64,000 nt of DNA from Lumbricus rubellus (Eukaryota > Annelida > Clitellata > Crassiclitellata > Lumbricidae). The DNA lies in assembly GCA_945859605.1 (NCBI GenBank), contig OX243822.1, positions 20,224,399 to 20,288,398 of the forward strand, written 5' to 3'. Numbering within the stretch: position 1 is the first letter of the stretch; the number at the start of each line of letters is the position of its first letter. Made by a program: the position numbers and the translations under genes. Below the pieces are notes generated by a model. It was not told the origin of the DNA, made no database searches, and was given only the letters and a program-made list of their open reading frames with translations. Shown here piece after piece: positions 23,144 to 34,044 of the stretch.

Positions 23144-26100
23144 CTAGGGCTGCTGCACTCGACGAGGGCGTCGATGCAAGCGTCGGCTGGGTCTTCCGAC
23201 GCTATCCACAACAGGCGCGGGGGACTCCGCGGGGATTGCACTGGATCCCACCAACTCTGTGTCACCAGGGAAAGGTCCGGCCTCCGTAGTAGGCTCTACG
23301 TCCTCTCCCGACACCCAGCTACGCGGGGTCTCACCGTAGAACTTCTTGAGTTTATCTACGTGGACTACCATCGCGTGCGATCTGACACTCCTCTGTATAC
23401 GATACAGGACCGTGCTCAAGACTTGAATCACAAGAAAGGGACCGGTATACACTCGAGTCCACTTAATCTTTCTACCGCACCGTAACCTGGGGTAGTAGTA
23501 GTACACCCAGTCTCCAGCGACGAACTTATTGGGCTTCACCCTAAGATCGTACGCCTTTTTCCTGCGTTCAGCGACGCGACCCAACTGCTCTCGCACCAGT
23601 TGGTAAGCAGCTTCCATCTCCGCCTGCTGCTTCTTGACGTATTCCTCAATTTCTACTGCCGGCGGTCGATCGCAGTCTGTCAGCTGCGCGAGAATCAAAT
23701 CTAACGGCGTATGGTTCTCACGACCGAGGAACAGGAAATTCGGCGTCCGCTGCGTCGCCTCGTGCTCCGTCGCACGGTACGCAGCCATCACGTACGGGAT
23801 ATGCAAATCCCAATCTTTCTGTTTCACTGACACAACCTTGCCGATCATGGCGTTCAACGTTCTATGGAACCGTTCGATCATACCATTCCCAGAAGGATGG
23901 TACGCCGTCGTTCGGACTTTGTCTACCTCTGTGAGCTTGCACAGCTGCTGGAACAAAGCCGACTCGAAACACGCGCCCTGATCCGTAAGAATCTGGCGCG
24001 GCATTCCGAAGCGCGAGAACACGTGCACCATTAACGTCCTTGCAACCGTGACTGCTTCTTGATTCTTCATGGGCAGAGCTTCAGCCCAACGAGAGAAGTA
24101 ATCAATAGCCGTCAGTATGTACTTGTACCCTCTGTTCGAAACTGGATGAGGACCGGTAATGTCTATACCGAACCTCTCCATCGGCTCACCAACGACGGGA
24201 CACTGTAGGAGGCCTTGTCTCGGAGGCTTTTCCCGCCGGTACCGAGCACAATTATCACAACTCTGGCACCACCGCCGTACGTCGTCTTTCCAACTCGGCC
24301 AATAAGCACGACGTTTCACCTTTTCGAGGCTCTTCCGCAGCCCGAAGTGTCCACCGCCAAAGCCACCGTGTATGACTTTGAACATCTCTTTTCGTAACTG
24401 GATCGGAACAACCAGCTGATACAGCTCCGTCTCTCCGGAATCCCCGTGGATATATCGCCTGAAGAGGACGCCCTGTCGAACCTCTAACAGATCCCAATGA
24501 CTCAGAATTGTCTTTGTCTCAGCGCTCAGTCGCACCGCCTCATCTTCGTTAGGTTGGCGGCCCAATTCTTTCCACTGCAAGACCGGACCAACCCTGAGGT
24601 CGGACAACTGTTCTTTGCGTAACATTTCTCTAGTCCAGCCCGTCTCATGGCCGGCTATATTCTCGTACGTAGCAGCGGGTCTCATTGCCTCAACAGGACA
24701 AATCCAAGCCGTGTTCTCGGATGTCTCATCATTCTCCTCTGTCTCTTCTGTTACCTCTCCCATCGGTCCACGCGACATGGCGTCCGCGTTACCGTGCTGT
24801 GTTCCCGCTCGATGAACGATTTCGAAGTCGAACTCCTCCATCGTTTCAAGCCAACGTGCCTGCTGACCAATGGGTTCCGGAGTCTTCCGTAGCCATTGCA
24901 GCGCAGAATGGTCTGTCCGTAACCGAAACCGTTTTCCCAGGAGATACTGTCGAAACTCCTTCAGGAAATATATCACAGCCAAAAGTTCCCGACGTGTCAC
25001 ATTGTAATTCCGTTCGGCCGTCGATAGCAATCGGCTCGCGTAACAGATTACCCTTTCCTCGCCGTCCTGCACCTGGGACAACACCGCACCAATCGCGAAG
25101 GCCGAGGCGTCCGTATCTAGGATATACTGACCCTCGTCTTCCGGTAATGACAGAATCGGAGCAGACACCAGTCTCTTCTTCAACTCCACGAAAGCCGCCT
25201 GACATTCCTCAGTCCATCGGAACGGGACGTTCTTCCGAGTCAGAAAATGAAGAGGTTGGGCCACAACCGCAAAGTCGAGTATGAACCGCCGATAATACGA
25301 ACAGAGACCAATAAACGATCGAACCTCACGGAGGTTCTTAGGAACAGTCCAACCCTCCACAGCCGTAATCTTGCTCGGGTCCGTCGCGACACCTTGCTCG
25401 CTCAGGATATGCCCAAGAAAAAGTACCTCGCGCTGCATCAGGTGGCACTTCGATGGTTTCAGCTTCAGGTTGTACTCCTGGAGTCGTTTGAACACCATCT
25501 CGAGTCGTCTCATATGAGTTTCAATATCACGCGAGAATACGATAATGTCATCCAGATAGACTAGACAAATATCGTAATTCAAGCCCGTTAGAACCAAATT
25601 CATCAGCCGACAAAACGAAGCGGGACTATTGCACAATCCGAAGGGCAACACCTTGAATTGAAAGCTTCCCCTCCTCGTTATGAAACCGGTCTTATGTTTG
25701 TCTCGCGGATGCAAAGCCATCTGGTGATAACCCGCCCGGAGATCAAACGTGCTATACCATCTCGCGCCACCGAGGGTATCTAAGCTTTCCCGTATCAACG
25801 GCAAAGGATGAGCATCCTTCCGTGTCTTCAAATTCAGCTGGCGGTAGTCAATGCAGAAACGCATACTACCGTCCTTCTTCTTCACCATAACCACATTCGA
25901 CGCCCACTCCGACATGGAGGGCTCGATGATCCCTTGGGACAACATGTCCTCCACCTGCCGATCGATCTCCGGTATCATCGCCAATGGTTGCCGTCGCAGC
26001 GGCTGACGAACCGGTCGCTCCTGTTGCGTGTCGATCTCGTGCTGAATCACAGACGTAAAACCAAGGTCCATTTCACTGAGCGAGAACGTCGTTCGATAAG

Positions 26101-29100
26101 CCATAATGAGCTCTCGAAGCCGTTCCTTTTCGTCTGGGGAGACTGCTCCAGGCACTTCCTCCCACAGACGTTTTAACACTGATTCCGCTACTACGTCGTC
26201 TGGCTGACTGGCGGTCATGCGAACCATTGACGTAGGCGCTCGTACACTGTTCCCGGGTACCGTTGCACTCGTAACGTTCAGGAGCTCCACCCGCTCCAAT
26301 CGACACTCTGTTTTGCCTTGAACTGTCAAGTCTTTATCGCTAACATTCAACATCCGTACCCACACCGTTGGCTCCTTTCCCGAGACCAACGTTCGTCCAA
26401 TCATCAACCCTTTCGTTACTTCAACAGGCGTCGTCGTCCACACTTCCGTGTCCACTCGCAGATGCGGGTATACCACAGATGCTGGAACGTCGACCTCACA
26501 CCGTGCTGGAACCACGATGTCTTCTTGTACAATGATCCTGCGGCACATCGTTTCGGAAGCCGCTTCACGTAACGGAATCTGTCTATCACCCAGGTACACG
26601 TTCCTTCCTGCAAAGTCCCATCGCGCTTGGTTGGACTCAAGCCACGATAGACCCAGGATAACCTCATTCACCTGATCTGTTACAAGGCAATGCAACGGAT
26701 ACGACTGTTTACCAATGCAAAGCTGTAACGTGGACTCTCCATCCACCCGAATTTCACTACCATTCGCCGCCAACAGTCGTTGCTGCGAAGGCGTCATTAC
26801 CGATTTAACCATAAAGCGTCGTGGGACCAGAGACATTTCGCTCCCTGAGTCCAGTAGACAGTTCCTGCGTACTCCGTCTACGCGAGCCACAACATAAGCC
26901 ATGCGGCTTCCTTTCACCAAACGGTTCTGCGCCTTCTCCGGCGCCGGCTCGTTCTTGGCCGTTTCACTAACTTTCCCGTTGTCTCGTTGCTCTGGTAACG
27001 GTTGCGTACAGAATCTTTGCGAATGCCCTTTCTGTCGGCATCGAAAGCATTCCATCTCTGCGTTTCGGAATCGTGGCGGAAACTCACGTCGCTGAAAAGC
27101 TGGAGCTTCATTCCTCCACGGTCCATCCGGTGCCCTTCCCGGATTCCTCCAGTTCTCAAACGGTTTACCCGAAGTAAAGTCGTCCTTGGGTTGCGTTACC
27201 AATCGACTTACTTCCTTTGTCAAATTCCGGATCTCTCGTTCCAAATCGTCTATGCGATTATTCTGCTGATCGTTAGACGGCTGCACCGTCCGATCCTCCT
27301 TCGCGGCTTTTACTCGCCCTTGCCTTCGGTCACCGTCTCCTCCAGTCGTAGACGATCGGCCGTAAGCTTCGAGCCTTACCGCATGCTTGTACGCGGATTC
27401 CAGGCTGACGGGCTCTCGTTCCCGCACCTCCTGCGCTAGTTCCTGATTGGACAGCGCGTCTAGAAACGCGTCACAAGCAATCGTTTCTACTAACTCACTC
27501 GACGGCCCAGGATACGCTAAAACCATTAGTCGCCGGACCTCTTGAACCACACTGCTCAACGGCTCATTATTCGTCTGTCGGTATGCACGTAACTTTACCC
27601 TGTACAGGCTCGTCTGTTCTTCCGAACCGTACCTTGCTTTCAATTTATCAACCAACGCCTGCCAAGTAACGTCGCCCTGGGCACCCATGTCCCATAGCAA
27701 CTGCGAAGCTGGCCCCGTCAAGGCACACATTAATTGGTCGGCCTTTTCTCGGTCGCTCCAATTGTTGCACCGGGCGCAGACTTCGAACTTCGCAAGAAAA
27801 GCAGCGATAGCCGTCTTGCCGTCGTACTTCTCAAGCTTGATACGGATTCCACGGTCAGCTGGACTCCGACCTCTCGTCTCCCGATCCACAGACCGACGTT
27901 GCGAACCCGCGCGGTGACGGCGTCTCCTGGGACGGTCGTCGTCGTCGCTAGTCTCACCTTCATCGACTGTGCTGGAAACTACAGATCGTTTCTCATGCCT
28001 TCCGCTCACATGTAAGATCGATTTCCGTTCCGTACGAACTTTTGCAGGAGACGCGTCCTCGTCACTGGACGTCTCATTTTCCGCTCTTCTGGCCCTTCCC
28101 GGCCGACGCTCCCTTCGCGTCTCTCGCTCCTTATCCTGATATGCACGATGCTTCGAGGTTGAAGACATCGGCTCGCGGTAGACACCCGCCTCATCTGAAA
28201 ACCGTAGTTTTCTGGGCCTCTCGCCCTTCTTATGCGCCTGACGGCTGACACTTTGCTTATCCGGAGTTGTACGCCGATAGTTGATGTCCGCCTCTGTTGA
28301 CGCGTCATCCGACGATAACAACCTCCGTTTGGAACTCGTTCCCCGTGGAGCCACTGTCGGTAAATCACGATACACGGTATCATCAGGCATCCAGCTGTCG
28401 ATCGGGACAGTAGACCGATGAACCCGTTCAGGCCTGCCTCGGTAGCCTGTTTCCCTAGGGTCTCCTGCCCTATCATCACGTACCACCAGTCTCCGGACCT
28501 CTGGCGGTCCACGTAACCTCGATGGCATCACCTCCATCGGTATTGTCTCACGCGGGTCTGACCGGAACTCTGGATACGACATCGAACGGGACGCCTGAGC
28601 CCAAGGCGCTTCTCTTTCCCGAACGACAGGCACTGTCAATTCTTCGAACCGCTGTGTCATCCGCGCCATGCTCTCGCGCAGGTACGACACCTCGGCCCGA
28701 ACATCGGATGCGTCGTCTCTCCGCGACGACCTCGATTCTGCTGACCCTCTTTCAGCATTCACTAAACTGTCTCTCCGCTCCGGACACCGGGGACGGTAGT
28801 TTTGACTGTCTACCTGTCTCAAACTTGGTCTTTCAGCGGCTGCTAAACCTGCTGAGCTTCGTTCACTGAAATTAACAAGTAACCGTGCGTCTTCTGAAGC
28901 AACTGGGGAACCAGATCGTAAGCGTCTTGCTTGGCGTCCATCACCAGTCTCTTGAGATTCAGGCACAGAACGAAGCCAATTCTCAACTCCCACCGTCGCC
29001 GAAGAACGAGGATCCCGAACATCGACAGCAGCAGAAGCGATTGGACCGACTGCACCAAAATCATCAGGCGAAACCTGCTGCGAAACTTTTGGACGAGCAC

Positions 29101-29890
29101 CGGAATATTCACCAAAACGAACATCAGGACGAGCCAAATTCCTGGAGACCGCATCTGCTGTTACGGCTCCCAAATCGGGTCTTGGCGGCAAAGACATCTT
29201 CGTTCGCGCCACCCGTTCTCCATCCGATTCAACTTCACCCGCCGCAGCTTGTCCTGCGGCAACCAGAAGCGAGTCAAAATAGACCCCACTTCTGGTACCA
29301 CTTTGTGGCGGACCTACCCGTCTCGTCACAAGCGGCACAAGCCCCCTCGCCGCCGGCGCATCGACCGACGCACGAGGGGTCGCGAGCTGGGCCTCTCGAC
29401 TCGAGCCGCGCTCCCTTGCTTCAAATTGATCGGAGCCGCCCGAGTCGCTCTCTCGCCGGTGAACGCTCTCCGTGTAACGGGCCGCCAAGGCGCCGTCACT
29501 CCCTTCACTATCCGGCCAAGACGGCTCTGAAACGGTCGCTCGTGAGAGGGTATAGAGCTCGGAGGCGTTGGAGTCCGACTCTGCCCCGTCCGCGGCCACC
29601 GGGTGGGTAGCAACCTGAGCGCCAGGATGGCCGCCTGTGCTCAAATCAGGGTTCGCTCCTCTCCGGGCAGTCGACCCTCGCTTGGAGCTCCCCTTCACGG
29701 CCACGGGCTTCTTCGTTCGTTTGCCCGACCGTTCAGACCTCCGTCGTATCATATTACACGCCACAGCTCGTGTACTGGTGCCACCGACGGGCATCACTGA
29801 AGACTGTCTTTCCTCCGCAGGCCAAAACGCCCGAAACCACGGCCATTCGAGGGGTCCGAGCCCCAAGCCGCGCCAAAACGACATTATCAA
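23144..29890 (-). CDS. Gag-Pol polyprotein of Ty3/Gypsy retrotransposon
   Basis: One uninterrupted frame of 2,248 codons. Domains in order (approximate residues): Arg/Ser-rich N-terminal gag; capsid-like region 690-860; CX2CX4HX4C zinc knuckle (CFRCRQKGHSQRFC) 947-960; aspartic protease with LLDSGSEMS near 1011; reverse transcriptase with YLDD near 1443; RNase H with LDTDAS near 1590; integrase with an HHCC zinc finger 1835-1885 and the D, D, E core near 1905, 1970 and 2003; a GPF-type C-terminal module (VYTGPFLVIQ). There is no frameshift between gag and pol. The first ATG (29890) is 587 bp inside the 5' LTR and the frame runs through the primer binding site. A second candidate start is the ATG at 29197 (MSLPPRPDLG), downstream of that site and more conventional. 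Confidence 0.93.
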   Translation of the reverse strand: MIMSFWRGLGLGPLEWPWFRAFWPAEERQSSVMPVGGTSTRAVACNMIRRRSERSGKRTKKPVAVKGSSKRGSTARRGANPDLSTGGHPGAQVATHPVAADGAESDSNASELYTLSRATVSEPSWPDSEGSDGALAARYTESVHRRESDSGGSDQFEARERGSSREAQLATPRASVDAPAARGLVPLVTRRVGPPQSGTRSGVYFDSLLVAAGQAAAGEVESDGERVARTKMSLPPRPDLGAVTADAVSRNLARPDVRFGEYSGARPKVSQQVSPDDFGAVGPIASAAVDVRDPRSSATVGVENWLRSVPESQETGDGRQARRLRSGSPVASEDARLLVNFSERSSAGLAAAERPSLRQVDSQNYRPRCPERRDSLVNAERGSAESRSSRRDDASDVRAEVSYLRESMARMTQRFEELTVPVVREREAPWAQASRSMSYPEFRSDPRETIPMEVMPSRLRGPPEVRRLVVRDDRAGDPRETGYRGRPERVHRSTVPIDSWMPDDTVYRDLPTVAPRGTSSKRRLLSSDDASTEADINYRRTTPDKQSVSRQAHKKGERPRKLRFSDEAGVYREPMSSTSKHRAYQDKERETRRERRPGRARRAENETSSDEDASPAKVRTERKSILHVSGRHEKRSVVSSTVDEGETSDDDDRPRRRRHRAGSQRRSVDRETRGRSPADRGIRIKLEKYDGKTAIAAFLAKFEVCARCNNWSDREKADQLMCALTGPASQLLWDMGAQGDVTWQALVDKLKARYGSEEQTSLYRVKLRAYRQTNNEPLSSVVQEVRRLMVLAYPGPSSELVETIACDAFLDALSNQELAQEVREREPVSLESAYKHAVRLEAYGRSSTTGGDGDRRQGRVKAAKEDRTVQPSNDQQNNRIDDLEREIRNLTKEVSRLVTQPKDDFTSGKPFENWRNPGRAPDGPWRNEAPAFQRREFPPRFRNAEMECFRCRQKGHSQRFCTQPLPEQRDNGKVSETAKNEPAPEKAQNRLVKGSRMAYVVARVDGVRRNCLLDSGSEMSLVPRRFMVKSVMTPSQQRLLAANGSEIRVDGESTLQLCIGKQSYPLHCLVTDQVNEVILGLSWLESNQARWDFAGRNVYLGDRQIPLREAASETMCRRIIVQEDIVVPARCEVDVPASVVYPHLRVDTEVWTTTPVEVTKGLMIGRTLVSGKEPTVWVRMLNVSDKDLTVQGKTECRLERVELLNVTSATVPGNSVRAPTSMVRMTASQPDDVVAESVLKRLWEEVPGAVSPDEKERLRELIMAYRTTFSLSEMDLGFTSVIQHEIDTQQERPVRQPLRRQPLAMIPEIDRQVEDMLSQGIIEPSMSEWASNVVMVKKKDGSMRFCIDYRQLNLKTRKDAHPLPLIRESLDTLGGARWYSTFDLRAGYHQMALHPRDKHKTGFITRRGSFQFKVLPFGLCNSPASFCRLMNLVLTGLNYDICLVYLDDIIVFSRDIETHMRRLEMVFKRLQEYNLKLKPSKCHLMQREVLFLGHILSEQGVATDPSKITAVEGWTVPKNLREVRSFIGLCSYYRRFILDFAVVAQPLHFLTRKNVPFRWTEECQAAFVELKKRLVSAPILSLPEDEGQYILDTDASAFAIGAVLSQVQDGEERVICYASRLLSTAERNYNVTRRELLAVIYFLKEFRQYLLGKRFRLRTDHSALQWLRKTPEPIGQQARWLETMEEFDFEIVHRAGTQHGNADAMSRGPMGEVTEETEENDETSENTAWICPVEAMRPAATYENIAGHETGWTREMLRKEQLSDLRVGPVLQWKELGRQPNEDEAVRLSAETKTILSHWDLLEVRQGVLFRRYIHGDSGETELYQLVVPIQLRKEMFKVIHGGFGGGHFGLRKSLEKVKRRAYWPSWKDDVRRWCQSCDNCARYRREKPPRQGLLQCPVVGEPMERFGIDITGPHPVSNRGYKYILTAIDYFSRWAEALPMKNQEAVTVARTLMVHVFSRFGMPRQILTDQGACFESALFQQLCKLTEVDKVRTTAYHPSGNGMIERFHRTLNAMIGKVVSVKQKDWDLHIPYVMAAYRATEHEATQRTPNFLFLGRENHTPLDLILAQLTDCDRPPAVEIEEYVKKQQAEMEAAYQLVREQLGRVAERRKKAYDLRVKPNKFVAGDWVYYYYPRLRCGRKIKWTRVYTGPFLVIQVLSTVLYRIQRSVRSHAMVVHVDKLKKFYGETPRSWVSGEDVEPTTEAGPFPGDTELVGSSAIPAESPAPVVDSVGRPSRRLHRRPRRVQQP
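29283..29300 (-). other. Primer binding site of the Ty3/Gypsy element
   Basis: Three bases inside the 5' LTR the minus strand reads TGGTACCAGAAGTGGGGT. It starts with TGG, the complement of a tRNA CCA end, and resembles the tRNA-Leu-type site (TGG...CAGAAGTGGG) used by some Ty3/Gypsy elements. The exact primer is not certain. Confidence 0.75.
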
Positions 29891-32401
29891 CTTCGAAACC
29901 AGGGAATGGAAAACACGGACAATATACTAGGTCGCTGCGTCGATTCGCAAACGGCAACCTAACCAGCTGGTACCAGGATCAATTTTACAACGCCCAGTAC
30001 GACCAGGTCGCTGTGTCGATCGATCGGCGGCCGGAGATCCGGACGACCGCCGTCAATTTGTTTCACGAACGGAGGCGAAGACGGTCTTCAAAGAAAAGAC
30101 GGACCGCTTGCTCTCCGATGGATCACTGTCTCTCACGCCCGTAGGCAATGCACTGAATGCGGCTGTACTGTCGCCACCGAGAGGGACCTTCAAATTCGCT
30201 TTCCCTCAACCCTTCCGCCCGTAGGCCACGAACCTTCACACGGCTAAGCGCCGACTCCGAGGGTGTCCACAAATTCCCTCCTTCAACTCACTGTCTTCTT
30301 GCCGAAGCAAGCCCGCTTCACGCGGCCGAACCGTCGCCAACAGGAGTGTCCTCAAATTCGCTCTGACTCCTGGTTACCGCGCGGCGACCAGCACCGCGTA
30401 AAAACTGACGCGCTTAAAAGGCCTGGGAGCTAGTAATGCAATTAGCTAACGCCTAGGACCTAGGGTATCAAATTAGCGGCTGGTAACTGACATTAGATGA
30501 CGATGACGATGAACGTTAACTACCCCGACGGATCGGTTGGCTGCGACCGATACGTTCGTTGCCGGCCTTTCCGAGGCGCACCGGCAACGAACCTTACAGG
30601 GCCTGTGACAATATTTCCCTTCTTTGCCTCCTTGCTCGATTAAGGCAGGCAAGACGCGGCACGATACAAGGAACACGGCAGTGCAATCCGCTTGTGGATG
30701 CGACACTCCGTTCAAAAGATATCACCTCGCCAAGTTCTCAGCCCGTCAAGACACGGGGCGCGCGGCGTGAAGGCTGCGGGCACTCAATCTAGCCGACGCC
30801 AAGAAACCAACACTCACAAAGGTACACTCACGATGGATTTCAAGGCAGAACGCGCCCAGGTAACACACTGACAAGTTTCACGACAACCAAGCCGCCGGCG
30901 ACAAACCGGGCGCGGCGATCGATCAGATTTTCGCTGCGGCGCGTAACCACGGGGAAAGACCGGGCGGCCCTCCTTCGGAAGCGGATACAGAAGCGACCGT
31001 TAGAGCTGCGGTCGATCTTTCAACAGTTTGTCACTCACACACTCGTCCTGCACCGTTTGACACCAAGAACGGCCGGATCGGTCAACAGACGGCAAGGCTG
31101 CCGCGAGAGCGGGGCTCTACGCGCGCCTTGAAATTCAGAATCAAATGATATTGCGGGGAAGACCGGGTGGCCTTCCTTCTAACGTAAATATCTCGAAAAC
31201 CGTTCTACGGGCACTCAACGTGTCTGTAGGATGAATCAAGCAGCGGTCCTCGCTGCGTAGTTTGACACTAGCCGCTCGTCGATCGGACGAAAACCGACCG
31301 AGATATCGACGATCAAAGTTGACACTGAACGAACTCTCAACACCGTGCAGAAAACTCACCACGCGCGTCGTGCGCTGAAATGGAATCAACCCTTAATGCT
31401 CGAACATGCCGGTATGGCTAGCGATCACTCGACGCGGCCCTTCTACTCGGCCGAACAACAGACCAATAGGTGCAAGAAAAGATATTCGTAAGTCACAGAA
31501 CGTTTTATTGGTAACGTCCGCGGACACCAGGCGCCGCGGGGTCGCCTTCCAACACTCACGGCAGCTACTCGAGCAGGGAGGGAGCCCAAACCCTTGCCCT
31601 ACCGATATTTTAGCATGCACCACGGAACACGGGTCTTCCGACGGTCGGGGACCGCGGATAATCGAACCGGTATCAGTTTGCCCTCGAACTCGTAACCGAA
31701 ACAGCTATGACGCAGATTGGCCGGGTTAGCAGCTATCGATACGCCACTGGATACGTTAGGCCGGTAAACGACGTCGAATACCAAGGTATTGAGTGGTCGT
31801 CAGCGCGCCGTATATATCGTGATAAATGCAGAATCATACACAGTGTGTTGTCTTGCTACACGTATCCGACACTTAAGCAGAGCAGCGTGTGGCAGGCTCT
31901 ATTCCACGGATGTTTTAACGATTTTTATAGATGTAGCTCTCTATATCCAGTCATTTGCCGAACACGTAAATTCGACCGTAATTCGAATAAAATTCATATC
32001 TTTCGATCGGATACAGTTATCGCTTAGCTCTCAACGGCAATTCGGCAGCCCGATAATTTATCTTTCGAACGGTGTATTCAGAAATTCGATACCATTATCC
32101 GCGCCAATTTCATATGCGCCCAAAGTCAAAAGTTGCTGCTTGCACACTATACTTTGGCTATAAAACACGAATCGGTCTTCCGTAGGTGAAACTTTTCACC
32201 GTGAATTTTGACCGCTTAACGCCTCATGGCAAATTTGTAGCGAAACGACTTACCGGACGACTCGCATATACCGCGAATTTCTATCGGCCATAGCTCCGGC
32301 GCTATAAGGAATCCCGCGACCCTACCTTGGCCGCCCATGTATTGTCAGTTACCAGCTTATGTTTCATATTCGAAAATTCATCTTGTGGCATTTCCGCCAC
32401 A
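29304..32401 (-). repeat. 5' LTR of the Ty3/Gypsy element
   Basis: 3098 bp, the same as 17756-20853 except for two noticed substitutions. Unusually, its 3' quarter (in element sense) carries about 195 codons in frame with gag-pol. Confidence 0.95.
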
Positions 32402-34044
32402 TGTTCATATCAAGTGGCGTAAATAAAGAAATCAGAGATATAGTTGGAAAAACAGCAAGTGAAATGGTACAAATAAGAGAAAAAGAGGTAAATAACACTC
32501 GCAGATATTATGACGATCGTGGAGTCAATAAGTACCGGGATATGAAAGACAAAATTGTTCGCATATCCGATATTGCTGAACTTTTGCAAATTGATTCAGC
32601 CTTGTTGGAGTCGATGAGTTTTCAATATGGAGCTTTTTCAGGCATTTCAGAGGAAAAATCAAATTACGCAAAAAATATTCTGGGCACGATATTAAATGAA
32701 GGAAGCTTAGCAGAACTCAATCCGATTACAGATATCCTTAACGCGGAAATGAAGAACTTTGTTAACAGAATCGTGGATGGAATTAAAAATTACGATCCAA
32801 GATTCGAATGTCGATCGATCTTCGTCGGAAGTGCTTTCGAAGAAACGAAAATAGATTTCCCAGATGAGTTCGATTTTGATCTGGTTCTGACACGATTCAG
32901 CGAATTGTGTGAAGTTCTACCGTCGCCTGAACTTCCATGCGGTTTTGTTCATCTTAAGAAAAGTCAGGCGAGGGATCAAAATGCAAATGATAAGAAATTT
33001 GATGAATTCTTCAACGCTGAAGGCATCCTCCTAACGAACAAACTCAATATACCGTTCAAATCAGTCCTTCGCGAAGTCCTTGACGACCCGAGGTTTCTAG
33101 AAAACGAAAATATTTTCGAATTAGACTGGTCATGTGATAGTGACCGTTACGACCGTTGGTCAGATAGGCCTAGCCCGAATCCGAATAGCCTTTGTACAAA
33201 CCTACGACTGACAATGAATCGACCGCTTGACGGAAACTACATGTTCAAAGAGATATCAATCGACATTGTTCCGTGCATTCACATAGACAATTGGTGGCCA
33301 GAGGATGCACTGGCGGATGCAAGGGATGATCTAAAAGTGGACGGCTGCAATTTGGTATTTGATCAGCCACAGCGCAAGTATCCTTGGACTCCGTTCACTG
33401 CCCCGTCTGCCAGGATTTCGTTCGCACCGGCAGAAAGTCGACTAATGAAAGAGTCTACTGTAATAGCAAAAGCAGCCTATATGTTAGGAAAACAGCTGAT
33501 AAAGAACAATCGAGGACATACTTATATACTGAAGACATGCTTCTTACATTGCAGCGAAGCACTGGATCCACTACATGGAAAACGAACCGGGCGACCACCT
33601 TTCAAAGGCAGAGTTGATGACTACCGAAACATTTTGCGCTTTCAAGAATGTGTTGAGGAGCTCCACGTCTGGGTTGAAAAATTAATCAAATGTTACCTTG
33701 ACTTTAACCTTCAAGATTTTTGTCCGTGCTACTTTATGCCATCTTTTATTTTACCGATTGGAGAATATCTTAAATCGAATCATATTAAGCTGCTGTTCCG
33801 TGAGAAATTATACCAGAAGCCGATGCAACGTGATCCTACAGAAGATTATGAGGAAATTTACCACCTGTATCATAGCATTTCATCGTCTGAAACTGACCTG
33901 AGTTTTGAACATCCAAAGCTCGAACCTCTTGTGGAACGCTTTGACAGAAAAGAGCTAATCAAAAAACTATCTACTCGTCGTTCATACTCCAAGAGGCACC
34001 AAGCGATATGCTTACTGGCCTTGGTTGGGAGCGTCTCTGAATAG
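32402..34044 (+). CDS. ANK-cGLR gene D, segment 4 with Mab-21/cGAS-like nucleotidyltransferase
   Basis: Starts immediately after the 5' LTR. The second half of the interrupted ankyrin repeat (ISSGVNKEIRDIVGKTASEM) completes the frame of segment 3. The nucleotidyltransferase follows: SIFVGSAFEETK (Gly-Ser near 32830), DEFDFDLVL with the Glu/Asp metal ligands (32863-32880), SIDIVPCIHIDNWWP with the third Asp (33255-33275), then the helical C-lobe (TYILKTCFLHCSEAL). Here the first acidic pair is the canonical Glu-x-Asp, whereas B and C have Asp-x-Asp. The end contains FDRKELIKKLSTR, the tail shared with B and C. The ATG that opens the apparent frame at 32359 is LTR sequence, not the native start. 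Confidence 0.88.

Larger units (their letters stand above)
17756..32401 (-). mobile_element. Ty3/Gypsy LTR retrotransposon, full length, recent
   Basis: The 14,646-bp element lies in minus orientation. Both LTRs are 3098 bp, begin TGTGGCGGA and end TCCGCCACA, and differ at only two positions that I noticed (18886 C/30434 T; 19274 T/30822 G). The tetranucleotide TGTT flanks both sides (17752-17755, 32402-32405), fitting a Ty3/Gypsy target duplication. Internal parts in element order: primer binding site, one gag-pol frame with domain order PR-RT-RH-IN (the Ty3/Gypsy order), a 2.3-kb post-pol region, polypurine tract. It splits gene D in an ankyrin repeat. The near-identity of the LTRs indicates very recent insertion. 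All catalytic motifs are present, so it may be autonomous. Confidence 0.95.
14761..34044 (+). pseudogene. ANK-cGLR gene D, whole disrupted locus
   Basis: Four host segments (14761-16005, 16865-17335, about 17337-17755, 32402-34044) make one ankyrin-to-nucleotidyltransferase coding region. It is interrupted by a hAT MITE (16006-16856), an apparent one-base frameshift with a stop at 17336, and a Ty3/Gypsy provirus-like element (17756-32401). Across both transposons the frame resumes exactly. D lacks the conserved N-terminus and acidic tract of A, B and C and is a more divergent member. It runs plus, convergent with C. I call it a recent pseudogene; the frameshift could instead be an assembly error. 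Confidence 0.8.

Noticed and set aside
32359..32401. ATG at 32359 as start of a nucleotidyltransferase gene
   Set aside because: The first codons are LTR sequence; homology to paralogues starts exactly after the LTR and target duplication.
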